DNA of 64,000 nucleotides, taken from Oceanihabitans sp. 2_MG-2023. GTDB taxonomy: Bacteria; Bacteroidota; Bacteroidia; Flavobacteriales; Flavobacteriaceae. The translations under genes and the position numbers were made by a program. The notes under the pieces are model-generated. The model was not told the origin of the DNA, ran no database searches, and saw nothing but the letters and a program-made list of their open reading frames with translations. The stretch covers positions 124,001 to 188,000 of the forward strand of contig NZ_JAUOQT010000003.1 of assembly GCF_030547245.1 (NCBI RefSeq). The letters run 5' to 3'. Within the stretch, counting starts at the first letter, position 1. Each line of letters begins with the position of its first letter. Of the stretch, positions 63,940 to 64,000 are shown one piece after another.

Positions 63940-64000
63940 TTTTCTTTTATAGGAGCTAACCAAAAATCATCTCTCAACTTAATCAGTCTTATCAAATATT
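63936..64000 (-). CDS. Possible 3' end of a gene entering from the right (partial)
   Basis: On the minus strand the last 65 bases read in one frame YLIRLIKLRDDFWLAPIKEN followed by TAA, a plausible C-terminus. The stop overlaps the regulator gene's stop on the other strand, as in other convergent pairs here. Too short to assign. Confidence 0.35.
   Translation of the reverse strand, partial: YLIRLIKLRDDFWLAPIKEN

Overview
The window is AT-rich chromosomal DNA from a member of the Bacteroidetes, most likely a marine Flavobacteriaceae. The evidence is internal. There are many short Sec and lipoprotein signals of the MKKxxxLLxxxSC type, two proteins with C-terminal type IX secretion (T9SS) sorting domains, and a PorX-type T9SS regulator. 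There is also an LpxC-FabZ fusion, bifunctional HisB and HisIE, DUF6090 and YHYH-domain proteins, and few Shine-Dalgarno sequences. I see no tRNA, rRNA, CRISPR array, transposase or prophage.

Layout. (1) 1-6002, plus strand: four tandem paralogues of an exported M48-like zinc protease, each with the same HExxH domain but a different C-terminal module (LolA-like, TonB-C-like, TPR, Sel1). The first runs off the left edge. (2) 6218-9907: a very large lipoprotein combining a calcineurin-type phosphoesterase, a middle region with a kinase-like DRH...DxD pattern, and a C-terminal outer-membrane barrel. (3) 9983-21626, minus strand: a coherent envelope locus. It holds five YHYH-domain proteins, five EF-hand-bearing proteins (two of them YHYH/EF-hand hybrids), two DUF6702-like membrane proteins, a MORN/YwqK-like lipoprotein and a SCO1-type copper protein. 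Upstream sits an ECF sigma factor with an anti-sigma-like and a CnrX/Spy-like gene. Four copies of one promoter-like element (GxCAAGT-N15-CATCT, identical spacing) lie in front of the transcription units, so the locus looks like a self-contained ECF regulon.

(4) 21664-36311: scattered functions, namely a DEAD-box helicase, an RlmI-type methyltransferase, an OmpA lipoprotein, an M16 protease, a secreted vanadium-type haloperoxidase, a TlpA-like thioredoxin, an LRR T9SS protein, a thioesterase, DUF72 and DUF2461. (5) 36419-40989: stress and ion homeostasis genes (small lipoprotein, DUF1328, MscS, Dps, CorA, then TruA). (6) 41570-49045: a complete hisGDCBHAF-IE operon preceded by an 18-residue leader peptide with four consecutive His codons and a terminator, that is, a his attenuator. 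(7) 49112-60515: Band-7 protein, VWA membrane protein, fabG, sucD, and the lipid A genes lpxD2-efp-lpxA-lpxC/fabZ-lpxD, then an HD phosphohydrolase. (8) 60551-64000, plus strand: porX, tsaE, a tiny secreted peptide, a membrane protein and an HTH regulator with a palindromic operator-like site.

What stands out most is the ECF/YHYH/EF-hand regulon and the shuffled-domain protease array; I do not know a described function for either. Functional readings of both are inference from families and context.
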